Of a stretch of DNA of 64,000 nucleotides, positions 15,619-23,022 are shown piece after piece. The notes beneath the pieces are model-generated. The model worked only from the letters and a program-made list of their open reading frames with translations. It had not been told where the DNA came from and did not search any database. The translations under genes and the position numbers were made by a program. This DNA is from Streptomyces finlayi (GTDB lineage: Bacteria > Actinomycetota > Actinomycetes > Streptomycetales > Streptomycetaceae): the NCBI RefSeq assembly GCF_014216315.1, contig NZ_CP045702.1, positions 372,001 to 436,000 on the forward strand. The letters are read 5' to 3'. Positions within the stretch are counted from its first letter, which is position 1. Every line of letters starts with the position of its first letter.

Positions 15619-16584
15619 TCAGCGCACCCTTCCCCGCGGTTTCAGCGCCACAGGCGGCAGTTCGGGCGCGGGGAGCCGGCCTCCGTCGTAGCCATGCACT
15701 TCCCCGAACCGAGCACTGGCCATCCAGTCCGTACGCGCCTGTGCAATATCCTCATGGGACCGCCCGATGAAGTTCCACCACATCACGATCTCCTCTTCGA
15801 ACGGCTCACCGCCCAGCAGCATGAGGCCCGCGTCGGAGAGTGCCCGCAGGGGGAGTTCGGTGCGGCCGCAGCCGAGGTAGAGCATCGAGCCGGGGAGTAC
15901 GGGTACGCCGTCGACCTCCGCCTCTCCCGACATCGACAGAACCGCGTACTCGAAGTCGGGGTCGAGTGGTACGCGGACCTCGGCGCCGCCCGTCAGGGCG
16001 AGGTCGGCGCCGACGATCGGGGTGTAGGTGGTGCCGGGCGAGCGGGCGCCGTCGAGTTCTCCCAGGATCACGGTGGCGACAAGGCCGGGCGTGATGACCG
16101 TGGGGAGGTCGGAGTGGTGCTGGAAGTACGGCTCGACGTTCCGATGGGCATCGGGCAGGGCCACCCAGAGCTGGGCACCGTGGAGGTGTCGGGCGTGCGG
16201 CTTCGGACTCTCCTCGGAGTGACTGATCGCCCTGCCCGAGGTCATCAGACCCAGCTCACGGGGGTGGATCGTACGGAGGCTGCCCACGCTGTCGCGGTGC
16301 AGGACTTCACCCTCGTGCAGCCAGCTGACCGTCTGCAGACCCGTGTGCGGATGCGGCGGCACCTGCATCCCGGGTTCGTCGGCGATATCGTCGGGGCCGT
16401 AATGATCCACGAAGGCCCAGGCACCGACCATCCTCCGGCCCAGATTCGGCAGCAGTCTGCGGACCTCGGTGGATTCGCCCAACTGGACATGACGCGGGGC
16501 GAGTAGTTCGCGCACCGGCTCGGCGACGACGAAGCCCCGTCCTCCGCAGACCGAGGGTGTGGCCTGGCGATCGAGATTGCTCAT
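15619..16584 (-). CDS. Pirin family protein (bicupin)
   Basis: About 321 residues with both cupin domains. The N-terminal pirin domain shows the metal-binding pattern FVDHYGPDDI, PPHPHTGLQTVSWLHEGEV and later SEESPKPHARHLHGAQLWVA. The C-terminal domain ends with GGEPFEEEIVMWWNFIGRS, a hallmark of pirins. Pirins are iron-binding proteins; some are quercetinases or redox-linked regulators, and the role here is unproven. I chose the ATG at 16584 (MSNLDRQATPS). It is divergent from the TPR gene across an A+T-rich intergenic region. Confidence 0.9.
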   Translation of the reverse strand: MSNLDRQATPSVCGGRGFVVAEPVRELLAPRHVQLGESTEVRRLLPNLGRRMVGAWAFVDHYGPDDIADEPGMQVPPHPHTGLQTVSWLHEGEVLHRDSVGSLRTIHPRELGLMTSGRAISHSEESPKPHARHLHGAQLWVALPDAHRNVEPYFQHHSDLPTVITPGLVATVILGELDGARSPGTTYTPIVGADLALTGGAEVRVPLDPDFEYAVLSMSGEAEVDGVPVLPGSMLYLGCGRTELPLRALSDAGLMLLGGEPFEEEIVMWWNFIGRSHEDIAQARTDWMASARFGEVHGYDGGRLPAPELPPVALKPRGRVR

Positions 16585-16738
16585 GGCGCTCAACCTATTC
16601 CCGTCGGGCCCGGGAGCGCCGGTCCCCACGCCGAAAGTTTAGTGGAATATTCAATCATTATGCTGGGTTGAAGCAGCTGAATGGATCACCGCGGCGACGG
16701 CGGACCGGATCCGTCGACGGCCCGGCCGAGGAGGACCA
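16585..16738. promoter_or_regulatory. Divergent promoter region, pirin / TPR gene
   Basis: 154 bp between divergent genes, with an unusually A+T-rich core at about 16637-16670 (TTTAGTGGAATATTCAATCA) containing an AATATT centre. It probably contains both promoters. I cannot name a regulator. Confidence 0.4.
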
Positions 16739-17092
16739 GTGAACGAGACGTACTACGAGTTCGGCGCAGCAGCCGATCGCTGGGACCGGGCGCAGATGTT
16801 CTTCGATGCGAAGGAGTACCTCACCGCCGCCCGCATCCTGGGCGGACTGGTCGATGAGGTGCCGGAGCAGGTCGCTCCGCGGCTGCTGCTGGCCCGTGCG
16901 TACTACCACTCGGCACGACTCGGAAAGGCTGAGACGGAGCTGCGCGCCGTACTGGAGCGTGACCCCGTGGAGGACTACGCGCAGCTGATGCTGGGCCGCA
17001 CCCTGGAGCGCCAGGGACGCCACGCGGAAGCCCGGCCCCACCTCCGGATGGCCGCGGCCCTGACCGGTGACTTCGGGCCGGACGCGCCATAG
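16739..17092 (+). CDS. Small tetratricopeptide-repeat protein
   Basis: 117 residues, starting GTG, with GAGGAGGA ending just upstream (16728-16735). It contains about three TPR-like helical pairs: WDRAQMFFDAKEYLTAARIL, VAPRLLLARAYYHSARLGKA and YAQLMLGRTLERQGRHAEA. Ala, Tyr and Gly fall at the expected TPR positions. No signal peptide or membrane segment. TPR proteins mediate protein contacts; no partner is evident beyond the divergent pirin, and this pairing is common in streptomycetes from memory. Confidence 0.8.
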   Translation: MNETYYEFGAAADRWDRAQMFFDAKEYLTAARILGGLVDEVPEQVAPRLLLARAYYHSARLGKAETELRAVLERDPVEDYAQLMLGRTLERQGRHAEARPHLRMAAALTGDFGPDAP

Positions 17093-17101
17093 CGGAGGCA
17101 T

Positions 17102-17129
17102 CCCCGAGGCAGGATGGTGCTTCTCGGGG
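17102..17129. terminator. Hairpin between convergent genes
   Basis: CCCCGAG (17102-17108) pairs with CTCGGGG (17123-17129) around a 14-nt loop, directly after the TPR gene and before the stop of the small minus-strand gene. Confidence 0.5.
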
Positions 17130-17136
17130 GCGCCGG

Positions 17137-17376
17137 TCAGGCCCGGGGCTTCGGCTCCGGGCCGCTCTGCGTATGGGAAACACGATCGAGCCACTCCGTC
17201 ATCAAGGCCACCTCCGCCGTACTGAGCCCAGCGCCGTGGGACTGCCGCAGCAGGGCCCTCAAGGTGGCAGCGGTGGAGGGAACCGCGACGGACGGAGCCG
17301 CCGCGCCCGTCGAGTCACCATCGGCGACCACTCCGTAGCGACACCATTGAGCTGTGCCGACCTCCCGGCCGGGCAT
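17137..17376 (-). CDS. Small hypothetical protein
   Basis: About 79 residues, MPGREVGTAQWCRYGVVADG followed by a helical, soluble C-terminal half (STAATLRALLRQSHGAGLST, then EVALMTEWLDRV). I do not recognise a family. It is kept because it is convergent with the TPR gene across a hairpin and its amino-acid pattern looks coding. The start is uncertain: an upstream frame continues to 17508 but overlaps the next gene's start. No strong ribosome binding site. Confidence 0.4.
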   Translation of the reverse strand: MPGREVGTAQWCRYGVVADGDSTGAAAPSVAVPSTAATLRALLRQSHGAGLSTAEVALMTEWLDRVSHTQSGPEPKPRA

Positions 17377-17419
17377 ATTCACGTGCGCCAGGCCCTCGCG
17401 CCGTGATACTCCCGCTGCC

Positions 17420-17968
17420 ATGGATGACCTTGCGACAACACGCCTCACCCTCCACCTGATGAGTCCTGCCGAGGTTGCGGACCTGGCGGCGGGGGAACCC
17501 GGCGGCAACCTTCGATGGACCCCCGGATACCCGTCCGACGGCGAGAAAGCCGCCGCGAGGCGCTACCTCAACACCTGCGAAACGGTCGGTGACCCCCGGC
17601 CGTTCGGATCCTTCGCGATCATTCGGCGCGAGGACGAGCAGGTGATCGGCGGGGCGGGCTTTCACGGTGCACCGGACGAACGTGGCCAGGTGACCATCGG
17701 CTACGGCCTGGCCCCCACGGCCCGAGGGAAGGGGTACGCATCCGAAGCCCTGCGCGCCCTGCTGGAATTCGCCCGCTCGCAGGGCGTCACCTCAGCGAAG
17801 GGCGACGCGGACCTCGACAACATCGGATCACACCGCGTCATGACGGCGGCCGGTATGCGACTCGTCGGGGTGGATGATCAACTGCATCACTATCGCGTCG
17901 AGTTGACCGGCGACGCCCCACAAGAAGCACTTGATGCACCTGAGGCACGAGATCCACGGCGGACATAG
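17420..17968 (+). CDS. GNAT family N-acetyltransferase
   Basis: 182 residues, starting MDDLATTRLTLHLMSPAEVA, the usual RimJ/RimL-type opening. The acetyl-CoA-binding motif is IGYGLAPTARGKGYASEALR (R/Q-x-x-G-x-A/G class) and motif B follows as DADLDNIGSHRVMTAAGMRL. The substrate is unknown; the RimJ-like layout suggests an amino group on a protein N-terminus or small molecule. It is convergent with cbtA. Confidence 0.85.
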   Translation: MDDLATTRLTLHLMSPAEVADLAAGEPGGNLRWTPGYPSDGEKAAARRYLNTCETVGDPRPFGSFAIIRREDEQVIGGAGFHGAPDERGQVTIGYGLAPTARGKGYASEALRALLEFARSQGVTSAKGDADLDNIGSHRVMTAAGMRLVGVDDQLHHYRVELTGDAPQEALDAPEARDPRRT

Positions 17969-18002
17969 GGCTCATAACCTGGCGAGGACCGGCCGCAACA
18001 GT

Positions 18003-18033
18003 GCGACCCGCCGGGCAGAGCCTGGCGGGTCGC
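18003..18033. terminator. Bidirectional terminator hairpin
   Basis: GCGACCCGCC (18003-18012) pairs perfectly with GGCGGGTCGC (18024-18033) across an 11-nt loop, between the convergent GNAT and cbtA genes. Confidence 0.75.
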
Positions 18034-18102
18034 GTAGTGGGCCGGTTGGATCAGTGGGAGTGTCGTGGGGACCCGGCCGGCCTGTCCCACGCACCGCCAC
18101 CG

Positions 18103-18876
18103 TCAGGTCGGCGAAACCGCCGTCCGGGACGCCGGTCCGGTGCCCGCACGGGAGTTGTCCGGCTTCGGCTCCAGCAGGCGTTCGGCCAGGTATCCGAAGA
18201 CCACGCCGTAGCCGATCCACAGCGTCGCCTGGATGGCGAGAGTGGACAGCCGGAACTGCCAGAGCAGCGTGGCCGGGAAGTCCTTGCCGACCTCGTTGAA
18301 CGAGGGCAGGAAGACGTAGGCGAGGCCGATGAGAAGAACGAAGCCGGCGAACGCGGCAATGGACGCGTTCCAGTTGCCCAGACGGGGTGCGAGCCGTCTA
18401 CCGAGGACGACGGCTCCGAGAGCCAGCAGCACGCTCAGCGCGACCATCAGGAAGAAGAGCGCGGTGCGCTGTCCGATGGTGCCGGGATCACCGACAGCCG
18501 GCGGGTTGGCCGGGTACTTCAGGAACGGCACGACGTACACCGTCAGCAGTGCGGCACCGGCGACGAAGGCGGCCGTGGCCCGGGGGCCGAAGGCGCCTAT
18601 ACGGCCGAGCGCGTAGCAGAAGACGAGTGCGGCAATGCCGCCGACCGCGACGCCGAACACCAGGACGCCGGTGGCGAGTCCGCCGGTGGCCTGCATGGTC
18701 CGGCTGACGAGTTCCTCGCCGCCGCCGTGGTCATGGTGATGAGCCGCTTCCAGCGCGATGGCTGCGTCCACTTGGGACTCGCCGAGGAAGTAGGCGACGC
18801 AGAGAGCGAGCAGACCCGCGACGAGTCCCGCGAGCATCCCGCGGATGAGTACAGCTCTGACAGATATGGAGTTCAC
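18103..18876 (-). CDS. cbtA: CbtA, cobalt transporter membrane subunit
   Basis: About 257 residues with an N-terminal membrane helix (RGMLAGLVAGLLALCVAYFL), a His-rich metal-binding loop (EAAHHHDHGGGEE) and several further helices (for example ATAAFVAGAALLTVYVVPFL and LFFLMVALSVLLALGAVVLG). This matches the CbtA family of predicted cobalt importers, usually paired with CbtB under cobalamin-riboswitch control. I chose the GTG at 18876 because GGGGA precedes it and translation then begins just before the first helix. It is 26 nt downstream of cbtB in the same operon. Confidence 0.88.
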   Translation of the reverse strand: MNSISVRAVLIRGMLAGLVAGLLALCVAYFLGESQVDAAIALEAAHHHDHGGGEELVSRTMQATGGLATGVLVFGVAVGGIAALVFCYALGRIGAFGPRATAAFVAGAALLTVYVVPFLKYPANPPAVGDPGTIGQRTALFFLMVALSVLLALGAVVLGRRLAPRLGNWNASIAAFAGFVLLIGLAYVFLPSFNEVGKDFPATLLWQFRLSTLAIQATLWIGYGVVFGYLAERLLEPKPDNSRAGTGPASRTAVSPT

Positions 18877-18902
18877 GAGATTGTCCCCTGCGTATCGGTT
18901 TC

Positions 18903-19118
18903 TCAGTGGCAGGGGAAGCCGAGCAGATGCCGGCCGTCGTGAACCCACTCATGGACGCCCTCACCGGCGATGACCGAGATGGCGCCCTGCTCGGCGCCGA
19001 CGAAGTACAGCAGGACGAGCATGAGCATGCCGAAGAAGACCGCCCACGGGGCGAGGGCCTTCAGCGAGACGGGGGTGATGGCGGGTACGCCGGCCGTGGG
19101 GGCAGCGGACTGTGCCAT
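18903..19118 (-). CDS. cbtB: CbtB, small cobalt transporter subunit
   Basis: 71 residues with one transmembrane helix (APWAVFFGMLMLVLLYFVGA) and a His-rich C-terminus (GVHEWVHDGRHLLGFPCH), the diagnostic CbtB layout. The ATG at 19118 has AGGAGG 7 nt upstream. It is the first gene after the cobalamin riboswitch, so CbtBA should be shut down when B12 is plentiful. With CbtA it is predicted to import cobalt for B12 synthesis. Confidence 0.88.
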   Translation of the reverse strand: MAQSAAPTAGVPAITPVSLKALAPWAVFFGMLMLVLLYFVGAEQGAISVIAGEGVHEWVHDGRHLLGFPCH

Positions 19119-19124
19119 GGCAGA

Positions 19125-19275
19125 ACCTCCTGTGGGAACACGCGTCCCGATCGTGGTGCCTGAGACGACAGTGCCGGGTCTGACTTCCCGTACGGGTACG
19201 GGTTCACAGTGGCGCGACCGTGCCGGATTCTCACCGGCTTCCGTCACACCGTCGTCATGGTGATCGTGACCATAC
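19125..19275 (-). promoter_or_regulatory. Cobalamin riboswitch
   Basis: The RNA from the minus strand contains the hallmarks of the B12 aptamer in order: GGAAGCCGGTGAGAATCCGG, then GCGCCACTGTGA, then GGAAGTCAGACCC. The element ends at the ribosome binding site of cbtB (AGGAGG), so ligand binding probably blocks translation. Outer boundaries are approximate. Confidence 0.9.
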
Positions 19276-19383
19276 CGCTCACGGCCGAGGACCGCCATGG
19301 TGCAATCAGGACGAGAGCGGGGCCGCGGAGGGACTGTGCCGCGCCCCGGACGGGCCCACGGTTGAGGGAGTGGAAGAAGCTAC

Positions 19384-19947
19384 GTGACGGTACGGGTGAT
19401 GCTGATCGCGCCCGCGATGAACGCGGCCTTGCGCGAGGCCCGGTTCGAGGGAGACGCGCCCCTCGACGAGGCCGGAGTGCGGCGCGCGCGTGCCGCGGCG
19501 GACCGTGTACCGGAGGCGGATCTATGGGTGAGCGGTACCTCCGAACGCTGTCTGCGGACCGCTGACGCGCTCGACGTTCACCCCACGCCCGAACCCGCCC
19601 TTGCCGACTGGGACATGGGCCGCTGGCGTGGGAAGCGACTGTCCGACGTGAGCGACGGCGAAGCCGAGGCCGTGGCGGCATGGCTCACCGACCCAACCGC
19701 CGCCCCGCACGGTGGCGAGTCGCTGCTGGACCTGTCCGCCCGTGTCGGCAGCTGGCTCGACGGCCTGGAGGAGGGCAGCGGCCGCGTGCTCGCCATCGTC
19801 GAGCCCGCCGTCGTACGCGCTGCGGTCGTCCACGGGCTCGGCCTGGCGGCGGCCGGGTTCTGGCGCCTCGACGTGGCCCCCTTGGCACTCACCGAACTCA
19901 GCGGCCGCGAGGGGCGCTGGAACCTGAAGTGCGGCCAGGTCCTCTGA
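19384..19947 (+). CDS. Histidine-phosphatase-fold protein lacking the catalytic histidines
   Basis: About 187 residues, starting GTG. The overall pattern is the phosphoglycerate-mutase/CobC fold: a start strand (VRVMLIAPAMN), LDEAGVRRARAAADRV, LWVSGTSERCLRTADAL (normally SxxxRxxQTA), DWDMGRWRGKRLSDV, PHGGESLLDLSARVGSWL and a final strand (VLAIVEPAVVRAAVVHGLG). The RHG motif that carries the phospho-histidine is APA here, and the second histidine region, usually SHGG, is VEPA. It therefore looks like a non-catalytic or altered enzyme. It is divergent from the riboswitch-cbtBA operon, and such genes often accompany cbtAB, suggesting a link to cobalamin or cobalt. Confidence 0.8.
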   Translation: MTVRVMLIAPAMNAALREARFEGDAPLDEAGVRRARAAADRVPEADLWVSGTSERCLRTADALDVHPTPEPALADWDMGRWRGKRLSDVSDGEAEAVAAWLTDPTAAPHGGESLLDLSARVGSWLDGLEEGSGRVLAIVEPAVVRAAVVHGLGLAAAGFWRLDVAPLALTELSGREGRWNLKCGQVL

Positions 19948-20162
19948 TCACAGGCGCTGTTGCGGCGGGCAGCTGTCATCGCGGTCGCGCGCACGCCCCC
20001 GGCCGCGGCGCATTCATGCCGCTGCTTCGCCGCGCCTGTCACAGACGCTCTTCCGCCGCGGCCATGCCGGCCGACGGAGGCCTCCCGCCACCTACGCCCC
20101 TCGAGCGGTAGAGCCGCCCAGCCGCCGATGCGGCGGACGACCCGCGCGGTGGCGCACGCCGG
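19948..20162. other. Intergenic, no feature seen
   Basis: 215 bp of very GC-rich sequence between the phosphatase-like gene and the convergent DUF6480-like gene. No supported gene or clear hairpin terminator. Confidence 0.4.
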
Positions 20163-20408
20163 TCATATAAGGATGGCGTAGACGAGGAAGAAGGCCGCCA
20201 CCACCACCGCGAGGGCGAGGATGGCGAAGAGCGGCCCCTTCGCCCATCCCCTGGGTGGCTCGTTCCACGGCCCCGCCCCCGACATGCTGCTTTCCGCCGG
20301 GGGCGTATCGCCGACGGGAACACCCCCGCCGGGTTCCAGGCCGGGGGTATTTCGCGGGTCGGGGTCGGGGACATTGCGCGGGTCCGGGTCGGGATTCGCA
20401 GTGCTCAT
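20163..20408 (-). CDS. Small DUF6480-like membrane protein
   Basis: 81 residues. The N-terminal half is disordered with repeated DPDPRN (DPDPRNVPDPDPRNTPG), followed by PPAESSMSGAGPWNEPPRGW, and ends in a single transmembrane helix (FAILALAVVVAAFFLVYAIL) at the extreme C-terminus, as in tail-anchored proteins. The DUF6480 name is from memory of the Asn-Pro-Asp-Pro repeat plus terminal helix. Function unknown. It is divergent from the Zur-boxed ribosomal genes. Confidence 0.65.
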   Translation of the reverse strand: MSTANPDPDPRNVPDPDPRNTPGLEPGGGVPVGDTPPAESSMSGAGPWNEPPRGWAKGPLFAILALAVVVAAFFLVYAILI

Positions 20409-20533
20409 ACCTCTCCGCATACCCCTTCAGCCAGAAATGCACCAAATCTCACAAATCTTCCTTGGCCGGACGCGCGGAAGGTGAGCAGCCACCCAAGCGC
20501 GCCCGACCGGGAGCACCGGAGCCGTTTTTGAAC

Positions 20534-20550
20534 ATGGTAATCATTGCCAT
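20534..20550 (+). promoter_or_regulatory. Zur-box-like operator
   Basis: ATGGTAATCATTGCCAT is a near-perfect palindrome (only the inner T/G pair fails), 11 nt upstream of the rpmG start codon. Actinobacterial Zur boxes have a comparable TGNNAATNATTNNCA core, and Zur controls zinc-free ribosomal protein paralogs such as those that follow. Zinc sufficiency should repress the operon. Confidence 0.75.
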
Positions 20551-20561
20551 ATAGTGTCGCC

Positions 20562-20726
20562 ATGGCTCGCAACGAAGTACGCCCGATCATCAAGCTCCGC
20601 TCCACCGCCGGCACGGGCTACACCTACGTCACCCGTAAGAACCGGCGGAACGACCCCGACCGGCTCGTGCTGCGCAAATTCGACCCGCTCGTCCGCCGCC
20701 ACGTGGACTTCCGCGAAGAACGTTGA
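20562..20726 (+). CDS. rpmG: 50S ribosomal protein L33, zinc-free paralog
   Basis: 54 residues (MARNEVRPIIKLRSTAGTGY, then TYVTRKNRRNDPDRLVLRKF), a complete L33. The two CxxC zinc ribbons of the C+ form are absent, so this is a C- version that can replace zinc-bearing L33 during zinc starvation. It is the first gene of the putative Zur operon; the operator sits 11 nt before the ATG, so the transcript is nearly leaderless or starts within the box. rpmE follows after about 30 nt. Confidence 0.92.
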   Translation: MARNEVRPIIKLRSTAGTGYTYVTRKNRRNDPDRLVLRKFDPLVRRHVDFREER

Positions 20727-20755
20727 CCCTCTCCCCGGACACGAAGGACATCACC

Positions 20756-21010
20756 ATGCAGCCCGGAATCCACCCCGCCTACGGCCCCGTCGTCTTCCGC
20801 GACAAGGCCGCCGACTTCGCCTTCCTCACCCGCTCCACGCTCACCAGCGAGCGCACCGTCGAGTGGGAGGACGGCAACACCTATCCCGTCGTCGATGTGG
20901 AGATCTCCTCCGCGAGTCATCCCTTCTACACCGGTACGGCCCGAGTGCTGGACACGGCAGGGCGCGTGGAGCGGTTCGAGCGCCGCTACGGGAGCCGTGA
21001 GGGCAGGTGA
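20756..21010 (+). CDS. rpmE: 50S ribosomal protein L31 type B, zinc-free paralog
   Basis: 84 residues: MQPGIHPAYGPVVFRDKAAD, with the type-B insertion (ERTVEWEDGNTYPVVDVEIS) and the conserved SHPFYTGTARVLDTAGRVER end. Cysteines of the zinc-binding L31 are missing. Chosen start: the ATG at 20756; an in-frame GTG-type codon upstream would overlap rpmG. The stop overlaps the CobW-like gene (TGATG), indicating coupling. Confidence 0.92.
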   Translation: MQPGIHPAYGPVVFRDKAADFAFLTRSTLTSERTVEWEDGNTYPVVDVEISSASHPFYTGTARVLDTAGRVERFERRYGSREGR

Positions 21011-22200
21011 TGGGGGACGATCAGAAGTTGCCCGTCGTCATCGTCTGCGGGCTGCACTCCGACGCCCGCCGCGAGGTGGTGGAGGGACTGCTCAAGAACG
21101 TTCCCCACAGTGTCGCGCTGCACCACGATCTGACGACGGCCGGCACGGGGACCGTGCACCGGACACTGCGTGACTCCTCGGGCGAGTTGTCCAGCGGCGA
21201 CGCGCCTCTCGTCAACGACTGCGCCTGCTGCGCGCTGCGTGAGGATCTGATCCCGGAAGTGGAGCGGCTCGCGGCCGGCGGACTCACCGCGCTCGCTGTC
21301 CTCGAACTCTGGGATTCGGTCGAACCGAAGGCCATGGCCGAGGTGATCGCTGCCCACGGGCAGGACTGGGCCGAAGTGAAGAGCGTCATCACCGCGGTCG
21401 ATCCGGCTCTCGTACAGCCCTACCTCGTCAACGGGGACGATCTCGCGGAAGCGGGGCTCGCCGCGGCGGCAACCGATCAGCGGACCGTCGGAGACACCTG
21501 GGCCCGCCAGTTGGAGTACGCGTCCGTCATCGCCCTCGTCGACAGCACGGAGGGCGGAACGGATGAAGGAGGCGGGCAGGGCCGGGAGGCGGACGACGAG
21601 GACCGGGCGCTGATCAGGCAGCTCCACCCCTTGGCCCGGCAGGCGGCGGCCGGATCGGACGCGCTGACGGCGCTCGCGATGGCCGGGTTCGATGTGGAAG
21701 CGGCCGGTGCCGCCCAGCATCCCGCCTGCGCACTCCTCCCCCAGGACGCCGACGAGGCAGGGGTGAGCACCCTCGTCTGGCGCAGGCACCGGCCCTTCCA
21801 CCCCGAGCGTCTGTACGCGGCGCTGGAGGATCTGAGCTGCGCGGCCGCCCGCAGCCGGGGCCGCTTCTGGCTCGCGGACCGGCCCGACACCCTCCTGTCC
21901 TGGGAGGCCGCCGGCGGCGCACTCTGCGTCGAGAACACGGGCCCGTGGCTCGCGTCGCTGCCGGACGCCGCCTGGGACATGGTGCCGCCCTTCCGGCAGG
22001 CCGCCGCCGCCCTGGACTGGCACCCGGTGCACGGCGACTGCTGCCAGCACCTGGTCTTCGTGTCCCCCGGGCTCGACCGCGACGGTCTCACCACGTTGCT
22101 GGACTCCTGCCTGCTCACGGACGACGAGTACGGGCCGGGACGCGAGGCGTGGCGCAGCCTGCGTCCCGCTTTCGACTCGCTTCTCGACCCGGTCCACTGA
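21010..22200 (+). CDS. CobW/COG0523-like GTPase-family protein with degenerate P-loop
   Basis: About 396 residues. Recognisable CobW layout: an N-terminal strand and P-loop position (LPVVIVCGLHSDARREVVEG), the family signature CxCC (VNDCACCALREDLIPEVERL), VITAVDPALVQ, and the C-terminal CobW domain (VSTLVWRRHRPFHPERLYAA). However, GxxGxGK(S/T) is replaced by GLHSDARR, so GTP binding is doubtful. Zur-regulated members are thought to deliver zinc or act in zinc starvation, which fits the position between rpmE and rpsR. An alternative GTG start at 21007 gives a 4-base overlap with rpmE. Confidence 0.85.
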   Translation: MGDDQKLPVVIVCGLHSDARREVVEGLLKNVPHSVALHHDLTTAGTGTVHRTLRDSSGELSSGDAPLVNDCACCALREDLIPEVERLAAGGLTALAVLELWDSVEPKAMAEVIAAHGQDWAEVKSVITAVDPALVQPYLVNGDDLAEAGLAAAATDQRTVGDTWARQLEYASVIALVDSTEGGTDEGGGQGREADDEDRALIRQLHPLARQAAAGSDALTALAMAGFDVEAAGAAQHPACALLPQDADEAGVSTLVWRRHRPFHPERLYAALEDLSCAAARSRGRFWLADRPDTLLSWEAAGGALCVENTGPWLASLPDAAWDMVPPFRQAAAALDWHPVHGDCCQHLVFVSPGLDRDGLTTLLDSCLLTDDEYGPGREAWRSLRPAFDSLLDPVH

Positions 22201-22237
22201 CCACCCCGAATCGCCCGCACACTCCCGAGGAGAACTG

Positions 22238-22462
22238 ATGCCGCGCCGCCCGGACCCCCGCAGGCCCGTCAGGCCCCGCCCGAACCCGCTCGACTCCGCC
22301 AAGATCACGTACATCGACTACAAGGACACCGAACTGCTGCGCACGTTCATCTCCGACCGGGGCAAGATCCGCAGCCGCCGAGTCACGCGTATCAGTGCGC
22401 AGCAGCAGCGCCGCATCGCCACTGCCATCAAGAACGCACGGGAGATGGCCCTGTTGCCTTAG
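22238..22462 (+). CDS. rpsR: 30S ribosomal protein S18 paralog
   Basis: 74 residues with the S18 core DYKDTELLRTFISDRGKIRS and RRVTRISAQQQRRIATAIKN, ending AREMALLP. The N-terminus (MPRRPDPRRPVRPRPNPLDS) lacks the cysteines found in zinc-binding S18 proteins. GAGGAGA precedes the ATG. It closes the Zur-type operon, so the cell can swap at least L33, L31 and S18. Alternative L28 and S14, often in such clusters, are not present here. Confidence 0.92.
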   Translation: MPRRPDPRRPVRPRPNPLDSAKITYIDYKDTELLRTFISDRGKIRSRRVTRISAQQQRRIATAIKNAREMALLP

Positions 22463-22486
22463 CCCGTCGCCGTCACCGCCCACCCC

Positions 22487-22870
22487 TCACCCCTTGGTGC
22501 GCAGCAGGTGCGTCAGGGCGTCGTAGACCGCTCCGGCGGCTCCCGGGGCGCCCCCGGCAGGCAGCGCGTCGAGGTAGATCGCGCGGAACACGTGCAGCCC
22601 GATGCCGAGCCGCCCAGTCGTGGCGGCCACCGCCAGGGCGCCGGCGACCAGAGCCGTGCGGCGCCGCTGCGAGAGGAGGACGCCGCCGGCCACCGGGACG
22701 ACCGTCGGAACCGGCAGCCAGTTGCCGGCGATCTGCAGGACACTCATGGACGTCTTGACCCTGCCGATGTCGTCCGACCGGACAACGGTGAAGTCCGTGT
22801 GGATCTCCGGGATCCGTCCTGCGACCTGCATTCCCTCGAGGGCGAGGGCCGCGGCGGCGTTCTCCACCCC
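22487..22870 (-). pseudogene. Fragment of an integral membrane protein
   Basis: The frame contains VRSDDIGRVKTSMSVLQIAG, two membrane-like stretches (WLPVPTVVPVAGGVLL and RTALVAGALAVAATTGRLGI) and RAIYLDALPAGGAPGAAGAV, then stops. The pattern suggests the middle of a longer streptomycete membrane protein of unknown function. No credible start or N-terminal helix is found upstream in frame, and the expected last helix is missing. It may instead be a small intact gene with a start at 22747. Confidence 0.45.
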
Positions 22871-23022
22871 AGCAAAGGGTCGAGGCGTCCGCCGGACACG
22901 AAAGCGGTCAAATGGCCGCTCAGGCAGGGGCGTTGGGCCGGACGCAACCGCGCATGTGCCCGGGCGGCATTCGAGTGACGTCCTCCCGCCCGGTCCGCCA
23001 CCACAACACCCGTCCGGTCGGC

